From assembly GCA_940671915.1 (NCBI GenBank), contig CALNVZ010003434.1:21298840-21362839 (forward strand): DNA of 64,000 bases, written 5' to 3'. This document shows positions 1 to 11,473 of the stretch, in pieces. Each line of letters starts with the position of its first letter. Within the stretch, counting starts at the first letter, position 1. Below the pieces are notes generated by a model. It did not search any database. It saw only the letters and a list, made by a program, of their open reading frames with translations, and was not told the DNA's origin. The stretch is from Paracentrotus lividus. Its lineage: Eukaryota; Echinodermata; Echinoidea; Camarodonta; Echinidae. A program made the translations under genes and the position numbers.

Positions 1-27
<27 letters not shown>
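1..27. repeat. (AC)n microsatellite at window edge
   Basis: The window opens inside a dinucleotide AC run, followed by an A-run and further CA-rich sequence. Its true length is unknown because it is cut by the window start. Confidence 0.95.
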
Positions 28-31
<4 letters not shown>

Positions 32-679
32 AAACACAAACACATGCGGCATGTCAAATAATATTTGATGGAGCGGTATATTTTAGGTAATTTTTTTCTT
101 CTTTTTTTTTATTGGTCATGTTTATATTACAAGATGAATATCATTATAATTCTATTCTCTAATCTCCAGGACCCTCTATCGTCTTTCGTTTAACTCAATT
201 TGATAATACAATAAATAAATTCATGTACATGTATAATGTGTTTGGTAGTTATTGTTGTTTTTATATTTTACGTGATTGGGTTATTTCTTTAACCACAATC
301 AGCAGTGCTCAGTTGTAATTCCCAATCCCAGTCTTTGCTTTGCACAAGCTGTGCTCAATACATAACTATATATTTTGGCAACAATTATGTTCCGTGGTTT
401 TATGTCTTTTTAATGCACAAATTGAAAGAGGAGTTCAAATCTTATGGCACCTGGATGGGATTTTGCATTTAATCAGTTCCTGCAATGGAATGCGTTTCAT
501 AATGTTCGTTCGTGTATGTAGGGTAGCTCTTTGTCCCCTTACAACTAAATTCTTTTGAAATATTGGAGTGAATTCCCCGAACGGTACTCGAAAACATATT
601 TTTTGTCTCGTTTTTCTATGATCTACAGTCAGTAAAACCAGTTATGCATCACATGCATGGGAACCACAAAGACTATGGT
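28..679. other. AT-rich non-coding stretch
   Basis: I see no exon, RNA gene or element end here. Open frames are short, and their translations have no recognisable domain. Confidence 0.5.
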
Positions 680-1016
680 CCTTTAGCACTGGTATTGCAA
701 CATAACTAAATGCATGTATTTTTTTCATATTTGCAAGTCTTTTGTGTTGTCATATTTTATTTATGGATAGAGATTTGTCGAATATTTGTGTCGGAAAGAG
801 AATATTTGTCCCTTTTCATTCCTGAGATCAGTAAAAACCAGGGGTCGCGGAGCCAGAGGGCTGGGGGGGGGGGTTGAGCTCCCCCCCCTTTTTCAGCCAA
901 CGTGTCAAAATGCAAAATGACCATACATTGTGATTTTTAGCCTGTTCAGCCCCCCCATTTCGGTCGCCCTCACTTTCAAAAACGCTCCGCAGCCCCTGAA
1001 AACACAGTCAGGGGCA
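680..1016 (+). mobile_element. partial arm of a fold-back element, interrupted by a MITE
   Basis: Sequence from about 680 to 838 matches, with substitutions, the left arm of the complete fold-back element at 39955-40985. Shared landmarks are TTGCAACATA, CTAAATGC and the 'cccttttc...gatcagtaaa' block. A 160-bp MITE (839-998) interrupts it, after which the arm resumes with 'cagtcaggggcac'. The opposite arm is not present, so this is a truncated or solo copy. Confidence 0.65.
839..998. mobile_element. 160-bp MITE with CAGGGG ends and 5-bp target duplication
   Basis: The ends are inverted repeats: CAGGGGTCGCGGAGC on the left and GCTCCGCAGCCCCTG on the right. The flanks are AAAAC at 834-838 and AAAAC at 999-1003, a perfect 5-bp duplication. 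The inside holds a G-run/C-run pair and the block 'aaaatgaccatacattgtg', found inverted in the second copy at 59160-59336. CAGGGG ends with a 5-bp duplication recall some hAT-like groups, but superfamily assignment is inference. There is no coding capacity. Confidence 0.8.
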
Positions 1017-1039
1017 CTCTTTAACCCCGTGATAGCAGA

Positions 1040-1280
1040 CACTGGTCATAACAACGTCATAAATTGGTCGTAAACTGGTCATAAGCTGTCATACGTCGTA
1101 TGTACGACGTCTTTACGACGTAATTTCGATGACTTACAACAACGAGTTTATATTGCATTTTTTACGACCAGATTATGACGTAATTCAAACGCCATTTATT
1201 TACCAATTTACGACAAGTTATTTGCATTTTTACATGACGAGATTATGAAGTGATTATCACGTCGTGACTTGACCTGTTTT
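1040..1280. repeat. GTCATAA/TTACGAC-rich repeat, copy 1
   Basis: This stretch is built from short, partly palindromic blocks such as GTCATAA, TTACGAC and TACGACGT. Its left edge (ACTGGTCATAACAACGTCAT) resembles, in reverse complement, the right edge of a similar stretch at 10260-10520. It is probably a non-autonomous dispersed repeat with tandem internal motifs; its boundaries are approximate. Confidence 0.5.
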
Positions 1281-1678
1281 AAACCAAATTCAAAACTATT
1301 ACTTGCATTATGGCCAGTTGCCTATTGAAAAGCTGGATAGGCCTACTGCATGCAATATGTTTATTTGATTTCATTTCATTATTTTATCTTTAACTTTTAT
1401 TAATTCATGTTTGGGTTTTATGGTGGATCTAAATAATTTGCCTTTAACATATTCATACAATGTTCCCTCAACCTTGCTTTCCTAATTTGTGTCTTTCTCT
1501 GCTTCTTTTTTTCTTCATTTTTTACTTCCCTCCTTTATTTTTTTTTGTTTTGTTGTTGTTTTAATCCAATTTCAATTTATATTCCCTCATTTAATTTTGT
1601 TTACGTAGGTTTTTTGTTTGGTGTTTTTTTTTTTTTTGCACCTCGATCACCTTTTAACTAAATTTTCCTTTTATATAG
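1281..1678. other. AT-rich non-coding stretch
   Basis: Poly-T tracts dominate. I see no exon or element end. Confidence 0.5.
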
Positions 1679-1918
1679 GTTTTCCCGGCCGATTTCATAC
1701 ATTTATCATCCGTTTTTATTTAATGTGTATTCAAATTCGTGTGTTTGATGCGACAGACTGACTTTAGTCAAACAATTTCGTGTTCATGCTCTCAGATTCG
1801 TTTTTAGGCACACAAAGTAATGGTTGCACAGTTCAAATTCGGATATAGGCATATATTTGCATTCAAATTAGTGCAAATTTGAGAAATGTCGATAGGATGA
1901 AGACGAATTTGAATAGTT

Positions 1919-3032
1919 CATATCAATTCTAGTTGTAAACTTAAGGGGAAGAGGGCGCTATCACTCTAAGCAAATCGAACGCGGCCATAGACATTTTGTA
2001 TTTTGCACAGTTTTTTCACTTTGTTTTCTTGATTATGGCGAGCAACCATATCAATTCTAGTTGTAAACTTGAGGGGAAGAGGGCGCTATCACTCTACGCA
2101 AAGCGAACGCGGCCATAGACTTTTTGTATTTTGCACAGTTTTTTTCACTTTGTTTTCTTGATTTGGCGAGCAACACCTTTTCAAAAAAATGATCAACTGA
2201 ATAAGTACGCTAAGAGGTCTGAATTTTTCAAAAATGAATAACTTATTGCAAAAGGAAAAAAAAGTCCTGTCACTTGTGTCAATTTCGAAATCCTAGTAAG
2301 ATCAAATTCCATGTACAATATGGCAATTTTGCTCTCAAAATAGTCATACGCTGCATAGTTCATCTTCCTCGATTACGCATAATTATATTACACCCTTAAT
2401 GATCAAGCAGTTTTTAAAAGCTGAATTCTGACTTTCCAATATGGTACATTCATTTCGATTGGTTAAAAAAAGGTCCTGTCACTTTGAACATTATCACAAA
2501 CGAATTGTACTCGATGGGTCATATTTTCCGCATATTCACATGCATATCGCAATGTGGACGGCGTTTCGCAAGATGTGACAAGATCACATCAATAATCGGT
2601 TAGGAACATCAATCCTATGTGAAATAAAGATTCTTGATTACAACGTTAGCACAATGGTTTATAGGTTGCCAAAATGTCCTTTCCCCAATCTGGTCTGAAG
2701 CATCTACCTACGAAAACTATGATAAAAAGTTCAATTATTTTCGTCCATGACTAATTTCCTCGAACGGATCGACTGACAATACCATTTACCGACAGGGAAG
2801 TTTTCTTAGGCGAGTTTGTACGCTAAGTAAATAATTGCATTGCAGTTGTCAATCGGTCGCTTCCGCCGTTTAGCGCGGGTTTTGTGACGTATAATTCGCG
2901 CGCTCAGCCGATGTATTTCCACTAAATCTATGAATGTAATGTTGCGTTTCCCCTCCTCAAATAATGGACGCGTCTTTATGTTCAAGATTATGTTCTACGC
3001 TTGATTACATTTACGTGGAGTAATTGATGTGA
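1919..3032 (+). mobile_element. CATATCAATTCTA-ended element, copy 1 (duplicated left end)
   Basis: It starts with CATATCAATTCTAG at 1919 and again at 2047, so the first 128 bp are present twice in tandem. The body (from about 2175) ends in a degenerate right end near 3032 (GTGGAGTAATTGATGTG). Copies with two intact ends show that the termini are inverted: CATATCAATTCTA on the left and TAGAATTGATATG on the right. The element is about 1 kb with no long open frame. Conserved internal blocks are 'gagggcgctatcactcta', 'agtcctgtcactttgaacat' and 'atttccgcatat'. It looks like a non-autonomous DNA transposon. Confidence 0.75.
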
Positions 3033-3033
3033 C

Positions 3034-3915
3034 TTTTCAAAGAAATGATCAACTTGAATAAGTACACTAAGAGTCTGAATTTTTCAAAAATAGGAATAAC
3101 TTATTGCAAAGGGAAAAAAAAGTCCTGTCACTTTGGTCAATTCGAAATCCTAGTCAAATCAAATTCCTTTACAATATGGCCAATTTTGCTCTCAAAATAG
3201 CTCATACGGTGCATAGTCATCTTCCTCGATTACGCATAATTATATTACACCTTAATGATCAAGCAGTTTTTAAAAGCTTGAATTCTTAGCTTTCCAAATA
3301 TGGTACATTCATTTCGATTGATTAAAAAAAAGTCCTGTCACTTTGAACATTATCACAAACGAATCTTTACTCGATGGGTCAATATTTCCGCATATCACAC
3401 GCATATCGCAAGTGGACGGCGTCTTCGCAAGATGTGACAAGATCACTATTTTATATCAATAATCGTTAGGAGCATCAATCTATGTGAAATAAAGATTCTG
3501 ATTAAAACTTTAGCACAATGGTGTTATAAGCTTGCCAAAATGTCTTTTTCCCCAATCTGGTCTGAAGCATCTACCTACGAAAACTATGATAAAAGTTCAA
3601 TTATTTATTTCATGTCCATGACTAATTTGCTCGAACGGATCGACTGACAATACCATTTTACCACAGGTAAGTTTTCTTAGGCGAGTTTTTGTACTCTAAG
3701 TAATAATTGCATGCAGTTCTCAATCGGTCGCTTCCCGCCGTTAGCGCGGGTTTTGTTGACATTAATGTAGAGCCGTATAATTTTCTGCGCCGCTCAGCTG
3801 TATTTCTCATGAATGTAATGTTGCGTTTCCCCTCCTCAAATAATGGACGTGTCTTTATGTTAAGATTTAATGTCATACGTTAGATTTACATTTCACGTGG
3901 AGTAGAATTGATATG
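3034..3915 (+). mobile_element. CATATCAATTCTA-ended element, copy 2 (left end missing)
   Basis: It begins directly after copy 1, at an internal position ('tcaaagaaatgatcaactt'), and runs to an intact right end TAGAATTGATATG at 3903-3915. It is head-to-tail with copy 1 and differs by substitutions and many 1-base indels. Missing its first ~130 bp, it looks like the product of unequal exchange or replication slippage, not of a fresh insertion. Confidence 0.75.
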
Positions 3916-4317
3916 ATTGCCGAATGTATATGCTTATTATGTGAAGTAGAATGCGCAAATACGAAATCGATCACAACAATCGTTAATTTTGATGATTGAA
4001 TACGATTTTGACTGGCAACATTTCGATGCAGCGCAGCGTATTTCCGAAAATGAATGCCTCTAATATGCAATTGATTGACAAAACAATGATATTGGCCGGG
4101 AAAACCTATATTATTGTTGCCTATTTTCCCCCTGGCTTTCCCTTTTGGTTTTATTCATTTTTGTATCATTTTCTTAATTATCCCTCTTGTCTTTTATTAA
4201 GTCCCCTCCCCCTCCTTTCCCCTTCTGTTTTTGATTCCCCTACTTTCCTCCCCTTTTCCACTTTTTTTTTCCACAATCATTTACTTCCTCTTCTTTCCCT
4301 TCCCGTTAAATATAAAC

Positions 4318-4540
4318 GTCTGACGGTGGTCTAGCAATCCACAGGTCGTGGGTTCGAATCCCGCCCGGGCAGCCTATGATTTTTTTCATAGCTGTCTGGT
4401 TCCAATATTTATCACACAGCAGTTGCGTGTGTTTCTACCAATTTGCATGGTGTTTACCGTTGGAGACAAATGAATAAAATTAACTGTCTATTTAACATCC
4501 CAACGGCGTTAAAAATTCCTTTACGTTTAATAAACGTCTT
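4318..4540 (+). mobile_element. tRNA-derived SINE fragment
   Basis: A tRNA-like block, 'gtggtctagcaatccac', is followed by GGTTCGAATCCC (4350-4361), a textbook RNA polymerase III B box, and by GCCCGGGCA, which looks like a tRNA acceptor-stem 3' side. The spacing between the A-box-like and B-box sequences is too short for an intact tRNA, so the anticodon arm is missing. An unrelated AT-rich tail ends near 'aataaacgtcttcttatta'. Confidence 0.65.
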
Positions 4541-4808
4541 CTTATTAAATCGCTCTTTCAGTTAATTTCTTATTATTCTCTCCCCTCCCCTTCACCTCAT
4601 GGGGGTAGGAGCCCAAATATCCTCCCCGTACATATTGCTATTATAAATTGAAATTTACGAAGACCTCTTTTCCCCGAATCGTCCGGTTTTTTTTTTCTTG
4701 TTTTTTTTAAAAGTACAAACCCATTTTTCTTCAAATAAACTATTGGTGATAATTTTGTAATCGATTATAAAAAACAAATAAATAAATAAATAAATATATT
4801 TATTTATT

Positions 4809-4846
<38 letters not shown>

Positions 4847-5543
4847 AGTTGAAGGATGCTATAAGGAGTGAATTGTATATTATATACAGCTCTTCATATT
4901 TATTGTATGCAACAACAACAACAAAATCAGTGTATTTCCTTATTCTGAATACTTGCTACTATTCAAATACACAGGCTACTTATCATTTTGCTTTAGAAGG
5001 AATGCAAATGCGCTCTAACACTCACCCAATTTTAATTCAATGTGTATCTTTTAATTGTATATCTGTCTTGATTTTTCTATCTTTTTCTCGAAGTATAAAG
5101 GTGTATTATCTTCTGCACATAAGTAGACAACTTTTGGTTCATCTTTAAGAAAAATAGATTAATACTTTGAGTTTAAAAGTCATAGAATACGATGTGATGG
5201 GAGGGGCCTCGAAATTTTCGAAATTTTCGAAAATTTCATTTGCGTTTTAGAAATGATGAACGGTCTTTCTTCTTTGGGGTTCTTTCGTAGGGTAGTGTAT
5301 GGGTGGATGGGTTGTGTGCCCTGGGTCACGGTACTGGGGTATGGTAGGGGATTCTACTTGGTCGGAGATGCTATGTTATATTGTCAATTTTATTGTCATA
5401 AACTTGATGGGAAATTTCAACAGGTCGATAATTCTAAGGGAATGGATAATGGAAATGGTTAAGTCCCTCGCTCTCCTAAAATCATAAGAGTAGGTGTATA
5501 AGGTTTGGACTCTATACATCTTACCTCATGGATAAACTAACAC
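4541..5543. other. non-coding stretch before the LINE, with simple repeats
   Basis: It contains AAAT/TTTA and poly-T simple sequence at about 4773-4842. The segment 5250-5543 may be the untranslated or ORF1-side part of the LINE that follows, but I could not recognise an ORF1 product. Confidence 0.4.
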
Positions 5544-8500
5544 ATGTCTGAATTTAAATTGTATTCTCTAAATGTCAGAGGAATCAGAGATAATGCCAAA
5601 AGGGGAAGATCTTTTCTTGGAGTAAGGAAAAGGGAGACATTATATTCTTACAGAAACGTACAGCTCAAAGGACAGTGAGAATAAATGGTCTTCTATGTGG
5701 GATGGCTCATGTTTTTATAGTCATGGAACTTCCCATAGTAAGGGTGTACTTATTCTGGTTAAGAGTACTCTGGATTTTTAAACTAATAATAAGATTCAAG
5801 ATGAAAATGGGCGTTATTTTTTAATAGACTGTGAAGTACAAGGATATAGAATGGTGTTGAGTAATGTATATTTTCCTACAAGTAATAGAGAAAAGACCAG
5901 AAAGAAATGCTAAAAGAGCTGCAGAGAAACATTGCTAATCTGAATAAGGGTAATAACCCTGTAATATTGGGTGGTGATTTAATATGATTATGAACGCTGA
6001 GTTAGTTATACGGAATGCGTTTCAAGGTCATCAACATAGATTTAGTAAAGAAGTAGAAAATGCCATGTTAGACTTAAACTTAATTGAATATGGGAGAGAA
6101 GAAACCTTTAAAAGACAATTCACATATACTAAAAGTAATCCATTATGCAAAGTCGAATAGACTGACTGTTGATTATCAGAAGAATTAGAAAGGTTAGTTA
6201 TTAGGTGTGACATAGTTCCATCCATAGCACCTGATCACTCGGCAATAGCTCTGTTTTGTATGATAAAAATGAAAACGACGCAAGGACACGAAGAAAGGAT
6301 CGTATTGAAAATTTAATAATAGTCTTTGTGGAAAATAGAATATAGTTAACAAAATGAAGGAGGAAGATAGTCAAATAAAATATTAATCCAGAAATCGTGG
6401 ATAGAGAGAGTTTGTGTGCTTACTTGAAAATGAAAATATAGAGTTTTTACACAAACCTTTTCTAAAAGGCTAGCCACGAGAAAGAAGAGAAAAAGAACAA
6501 ATTCTTGAAAATGAGTAGTATCAATATAGAAGATAGTCTTGCCTTTCATATAGATGAAGAGTTAGTGAAGAAGTTAGAAACAAAAGAAAGAATGGGTGAA
6601 ACTTATGATTACATTAACGAAGGGATAAAAATTTAGGTCCGCGCTTCATGGTACGAAAGTGGAGAAAGAGACTCGAGTTTATTTAATCAATTGTTACAGA
6701 TAAATAAAAAGAAAAGTATTATTAAAAAGTTAGTCACTGAACGGAAAATCATCGACCAGCAAAAGGAAGTGTTAAATCAGATTAAGACATTTTATAATAT
6801 ATCTATACTCGAGAAAAGAAATTGAAATACGGATTTGAATTTTTTCCGAGGCCTTCCAACTATATCAAATGAAAATAAAGAACTCTGTGAAGAGGGACAT
6901 TTCTGAAGGAGATAGTTTTGCGGTTATTATAAAGAAATGAAAACACAATAAGCACCTGGAAATGATGGACTTACACGCAGAATTCTATTATCCTTCTGGG
7001 CTGTAATAAAAGATGTAATGTTAGGAGCATTCAGGAGCTTATGTTTTGGAGAATTATCGGCTTCACAAAAACAAGCTGTTATTATTTTGATAGCTAAAGA
7101 TGGTAAAGACCCACATTTGTGAAGAATTATAGACCTATTTCTTATTAAATATAGATTACAAAATAATTTCTAAAGTGTTTGCCAAAAAATTAAGAAGTAT
7201 CTGGAAAATGTTATTTTAATGGATCATAAGGTTTATGAAGGGCATAAATCGTAATATTGGGAAGCAATTCGAATAAATAGAGTACATAATAATTTCATAC
7301 TTAAATAAAAATTCTCAGGGTATCTCGTAGTAATTGATTTTGAAAAAGCATTTGATTCAATTTCGCATATTTTTCTTTTGAAGTCTTGAATGCCTTTGGT
7401 TTGCGGCCCGAAGTTTTGTAAGTGGGTAAAATATTATATACAAAGGCACAAAGCTGTATATTTAATGGAGGCATCTCAACAGGTTATTTTAACGTAGAAA
7501 GAGGTGTTAGACAAGGGACCCTTTATCGTCATATCTCTTTATTTTGTGCATTGAAATATTGGCAAATAATTAAGGTATAATGATTCTATTCAAGGAATAT
7601 GCTTTGGGGAACACGAAGTCAAACAAGTCATGTATGCAGATGACATGACTATTTTTGTTAGTAATGAGGATTCCATAAAAAATGTAGTGCTGTTGTTAGA
7701 AAATTTCAGGAAAATATCAGGACTTAAAGTTAACAACGAAAAGACAAAATCATGTTATCTAGGCTCCTTACTCAAATAATTCGAATGAATCAATTTGCAA
7801 ATTTATTAGTTCGGAGTTATAATAGTATTTTGTAGAATTCTTTGGGTGATTTTTTTGGATGTTGAAATAAAGAAAAATTAATATATAAGAAATACTAAGT
7901 TAAAATTAAAAGACTATTAAACTGTGTGGAAGCAAAGGGACTTATACGTTGATGGGTAAATCCAACTATTAAAGTGTTCATTTATTCTAATTTATATATG
8001 TGGCAATCGCTTACACCAGTCCCGAAATATATGATATGATGAGTTAGATCAATTGACATTTCAATTTTGTGGAGAGGTAGAAAACAAGATTAAGAAAAAT
8101 ACAATGTATTTAGATTATCAAGCAGGAGGTCTGAAAATGATGAATTTTGAGCTACTGATCAAGTGCACAGAGGGTTAATGTGGGTTAAACGTTTTGTTAG
8201 ATACAGGATTATGTTATGATGGATACAATTGACTTCTAATATGCTACATAGTATATAGGCAAGGAAATATTTACTCTCATTCTCCTGATAATTTGGAACT
8301 TTGAATGTTATTTTGCCTCAATTTTATATTATATTTATTGGGAGTAGGTGACTGAATACAAGATTTCAAATCAAATATGACCCTTACAAAGGAAATGAAG
8401 TGATATTCAATAATAAATTATAAGAGTAAATGGGAAATGTATTTCCATAATACTGTTTATAAATAACATATATAAACTAAAACACATTATGGATAACAAT

Positions 8501-9855
8501 GAATCTTGAAACCAAATACATATTTCCAACAGCTGGATTAAGAAGAAGATGATATCAAAGTGATAAAAGCAATTTATGGAACAATACCAATAAACTGGAA
8601 AAGAAATATGAGGAGAAATGAAGATAATACTCAGGAGCATGAGGGTATAGCCTTTGTTTTGGGTAAAAATATTGTTGCGATGAATGATATATATGTTTCA
8701 AAAAGAATCTATGCTTCTTTGAATTAAAACACCTCGGTAAACCGGAAATTTTGTTTAAATGAAAGAAAAATTTAATTTCACTTATAAAGACACGGAAAAT
8801 ATTTTCAGAAACCAAGATGTACACTAAATAGAGACTAAGAGAGTTTCAATTTAAGGATACATGGAATCTTATCAATACATCATCATTATTTCCGTTTTGT
8901 TGTTCAAAATTCCTTATGTGCTTATGTAAAAGAAGAAGAAACCTACCGCCACATATTTTTTGAATGCCAAAAGCGCTAGATTTTTGGTAAATAACAGTGA
9001 TATTATTAAACCTTATTCCCATAAAATATCTAAAATGGCAAGACATCCTTTTTGGTATATATTTGAAAATCAAGGTAAGGAAAAATTAGTAAATCATTTT
9101 TAATCTTGGTTAAGTATCTTATTTTAGAGAAGAGAACGAGTTCACCTATTACCATCAATGAAATTAAAAGTAAAGTCAAAGAAGAAGAATGGGAGGAAAA
9201 ACGTTTGGCTCTCGAGAGAAACACAATTTCTCTTCACCTTAAGAAATGGGAACACTTAAAATCTTAAACATCTTCATGAGGGAGAGCGAGGGGCGATTGC
9301 CAAGTTATCATCCTGTTTGTTTTTGTCTTTTGTTTTGTGTAAACGAATCCGTATCCCTGACCAGACAAGTGGAATTCCTCCGAGGGGGGAGGGAGGCGAG
9401 CGAGGAGTGGCTTATTTTAGAGGGAGAGGTGGTTTTTCCCTAAGATCTACTGACGGTATTCTTTAATTTTCTTCTTATTCTTTCTTTAGAGACGAAGAGT
9501 GAGAATTCAGAGTTTTTAAGGGTAGAATGAAAAGAATGGAGGAACTTTATTATTTTTTTTATTTAGTCCCTCTTTCTTTAGTTTACAACTATAATTCTTT
9601 CCATATTTAGCAATCAATATATTAATGTTATGATTCAAAGACTGTAAATTTTTGTGTAGCATACTTACTGTATATGCGTAAAAGTGGATTATATAGTTGA
9701 ATAATCTGATTATATATGATGATTTCGTGGTTCTGAACAATTATCTCTTCTGACTAGTCATGTACAGTTACGCAATGTACGTTATTTAGATCGGTTCATC
9801 GTTGGTATTATTATTGGAAGAAATTAAAACATACTTTAAAAAAAAAAAAAAAAAA
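5544..9855 (+). mobile_element. degenerate Tx1/L1-like LINE (endonuclease + reverse transcriptase) with poly-A tail
   Basis: A non-LTR retrotransposon broken by many frameshifts and stops. The endonuclease opens with an ATG at 5544 and the motif SLNVRGIRDNAKRGR; ETYSSKD (the catalytic-Glu block) lies near 5655, a GGD block near 5970 and a terminal DHSAIAL block near 6235. The reverse transcriptase shows GNDGLTR near 6960, VIDFEKAFDS near 7330 and YADDMTIFV (catalytic YADD) near 7635. A cysteine/histidine knuckle, YRHIFFECQ, lies near 8945. An 18-base A-run at 9838-9855 is the likely 3' end. Motif order and wording fit the L1/Tx1-like group (inference). The copy is inactive. Confidence 0.85.
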
Positions 9856-10259
9856 TAGCAATGGTTTTTGGTAATTAGTCAAATTTTTATCATGTTTCTT
9901 TTATAAAACAATGTTAAACTCTTTACACAAGTTTTTCTCTTTTTATTTACAAATAAATGAAAACATAATTAATCTGTAAAGTAAAATAAAATAAGTATGC
10001 AAGAATCCTTAACCATGACATAGTTATATGATTTAAAAGAAAAATCCATGGAAGTACGGTAATCGTTATAAATGGTCTTCAGTACAATAACACCAGGGCA
10101 TGAACCATGTGCCCTTCGACGAAAAATTGAGAACTCTTGCTCCTAGGCTCATCAGTCAAATGAAAAGCTATGAGGTCTGATTCTCTGAGTACAAATTTAG
10201 TTAATGCTTATTAAAACAAATACAAAACTAAACGACTCCGAAATCTTATGAATTTTGAT
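9856..10259. other. AT-rich non-coding stretch
   Basis: No exon or element end recognised between the LINE tail and the GACGT-rich repeat. Confidence 0.5.
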
Positions 10260-10520
10260 CGATCATATTGAATTAGAATAATTGAAGACGTATATATCAC
10301 GTCAAAAACTACGTCTTTATGACGTCTTAATCAAGTCTTAAAGACGTCATAGACGTCGTATTTAGGTAAAAAATAAGTCGTCATAATCACGTCAAAATAC
10401 GACCAGTTAAAGACGTCTTGCATTGGTGCAAGTTGTCGTCATAAAGACGTAAATTTTTGACGTCAAAAAGACGTAAGACTAGACAAAAATTGACGTAATT
10501 ATGACGTCGTTTTTACCAGT
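10260..10520. repeat. GACGT-rich repeat, copy 2
   Basis: Dense in GACGTC, AAGACGT and CGTCATAA blocks on both strands. Its right end, read in reverse complement (AACTGGTAAAAACGACGTCA), parallels the left end of the stretch at 1040-1280, so the two are diverged members of one family. Boundaries are approximate. Confidence 0.5.
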
Positions 10521-10534
10521 TTTTGCTCTCAGGG

Positions 10535-10830
10535 GAATGAATGAATGAATGAATGAATGAATGAATGAATGAATGAATAAATGAATAAATGAATGAATGA
10601 ATATAAATAAATAAATAAATAAATGAATAAATAAATAAATAAATAAATAAATAAATAGATAAATAAATAAATAAATAAATAAACAAATTAATTAATTAAT
10701 TAATTAATTAATTAATTAATTAATTAATTAATTAATAAAATAAATAAATAAATTAATAAATAAATAAATAAATAAATAAATAAATTAGTTAATAAATAAA
10801 TAAATACATAAATACATGAATGCTGGATCT
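10535..10830. repeat. compound tetranucleotide microsatellite (GAAT/AAAT/AATT)
   Basis: About 290 bp of tetranucleotide runs pass from GAAT to AAAT to AATT and back to AAAT with a few interruptions. It lies roughly 200 bp upstream of the MRPL16 start codon. Confidence 0.95.
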
Positions 10831-11023
10831 GCGCCAAACCCTGTATTTACCCCTCCTCCGCAGCCTGCTTGATCATTCTGGAATCCTCGAGGGTCATGAG
10901 CTAATAATTTTCCTTCGAGCTTCGTCGTTTTGTACTTTGAAGACATAGTACCGGTAGTTGAAATTCGGGCGTAAAATTGGTCGCCATTTTTTCAATCAAG
11001 AGTGTGAATCGAAATCGGGAATC

Positions 11024-11090
11024 ATGTTTTCGATCATTAGGAGAATTCTCGTCCCAAAATCTGCTCAGAACTGTCTTCCACGGATTGATG
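11024..11090 (+). CDS. MRPL16: mitochondrial ribosomal protein uL16m, exon 1 (presequence)
   Basis: The ATG at 11024 opens 22 codons reading MFSIIRRILVPKSAQ and onward, then a split glycine codon and the donor G|GTATGC (last exon base 11090, phase 1). The peptide is short, rich in Arg/Ser/hydrophobic residues and free of acidic residues until its last codon, as expected for a mitochondrial import presequence. This sequence alone would not identify the gene; the call rests on phase and order with exons 2-5 and on the match of the assembled length, about 250 codons, to the usual length of this family. The first exon of such a gene diverges fast, so another start cannot be excluded. Confidence 0.65.
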
Positions 11091-11259
11091 GTATGCTTAG
11101 TGAAAATAATTTCTCTACGTGAATGATAAAATGGTGTTATGATACTGATCTAGAATCTAGGTGATGTTGCTCTCGTGCTTAAAATTTTAGCCTTGTGACT
11201 GTGTAGTCCCACATATGCTTATTATTGTGTGTTTATTAAATTTATTTGATTTACTAAGT

Positions 11260-11296
11260 TGGTTCTTCTTCTTCTTCTTCTTCTTCTTCTTCTTCC
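11260..11296. repeat. (TTC)n microsatellite
   Basis: About eleven TTC units in MRPL16 intron 1. Confidence 0.95.
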
Positions 11297-11444
11297 AGTA
11301 GTGTGCATAAACCTCCATGGAGTATAATCGCACAAAATGCACTTCTTCAGTGTAGACCTGTGTCCTTCAGACTTGAAGATTATTACAGGCGATGTGTGTG
11401 ACGTGTGACTCACTGACTGGTCATGCTGGTGCATTAACTATACA

Positions 11445-11473
11445 CAGCCCCGTCGCCTTCGGCGACGGGGCTG
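11445..11473. repeat. perfect GC-rich hairpin
   Basis: CAGCCCCGTCGCC, loop TTC, GGCGACGGGGCTG: a perfect 13-bp stem with a 3-base loop in AT-rich surroundings. A weaker hairpin of the same core (CCCGTCGC-TTC-GCGACGGG) lies at 12088-12106. They may be the two ends of one ~660-bp element, or independent insertions of a short palindrome. No U-run follows, so nothing points to a terminator. Confidence 0.75.

Larger units (their letters stand above)
1679..4107. mobile_element. 2.4-kb composite bounded by GGTTTTCCCGGCC inverted ends
   Basis: GGTTTTCCCGGCC starts at 1679 and its exact inverted copy GGCCGGGAAAACC ends at 4107; both are flanked by TATA-rich sequence. A 188-bp MITE with nearly the same end (GGTTTTCCCGGTC) lies at 41936-42123. 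The simplest reading is a small MITE of this family that took in the CATATCAATTCTA-ended element (1919-3915), itself later duplicated. The end match is seen; the nesting order is inferred. Confidence 0.55.

Noticed and set aside
4318..4375. Intact tRNA gene
   Set aside because: The B box is good but the anticodon arm is missing and the A-box spacing is too short; it is a tRNA-derived SINE.
4849..5148. 99-codon frame as LINE ORF1
   Set aside because: No coiled coil, RNA-binding or zinc-knuckle motif could be seen; the composition is that of AT-rich non-coding DNA.
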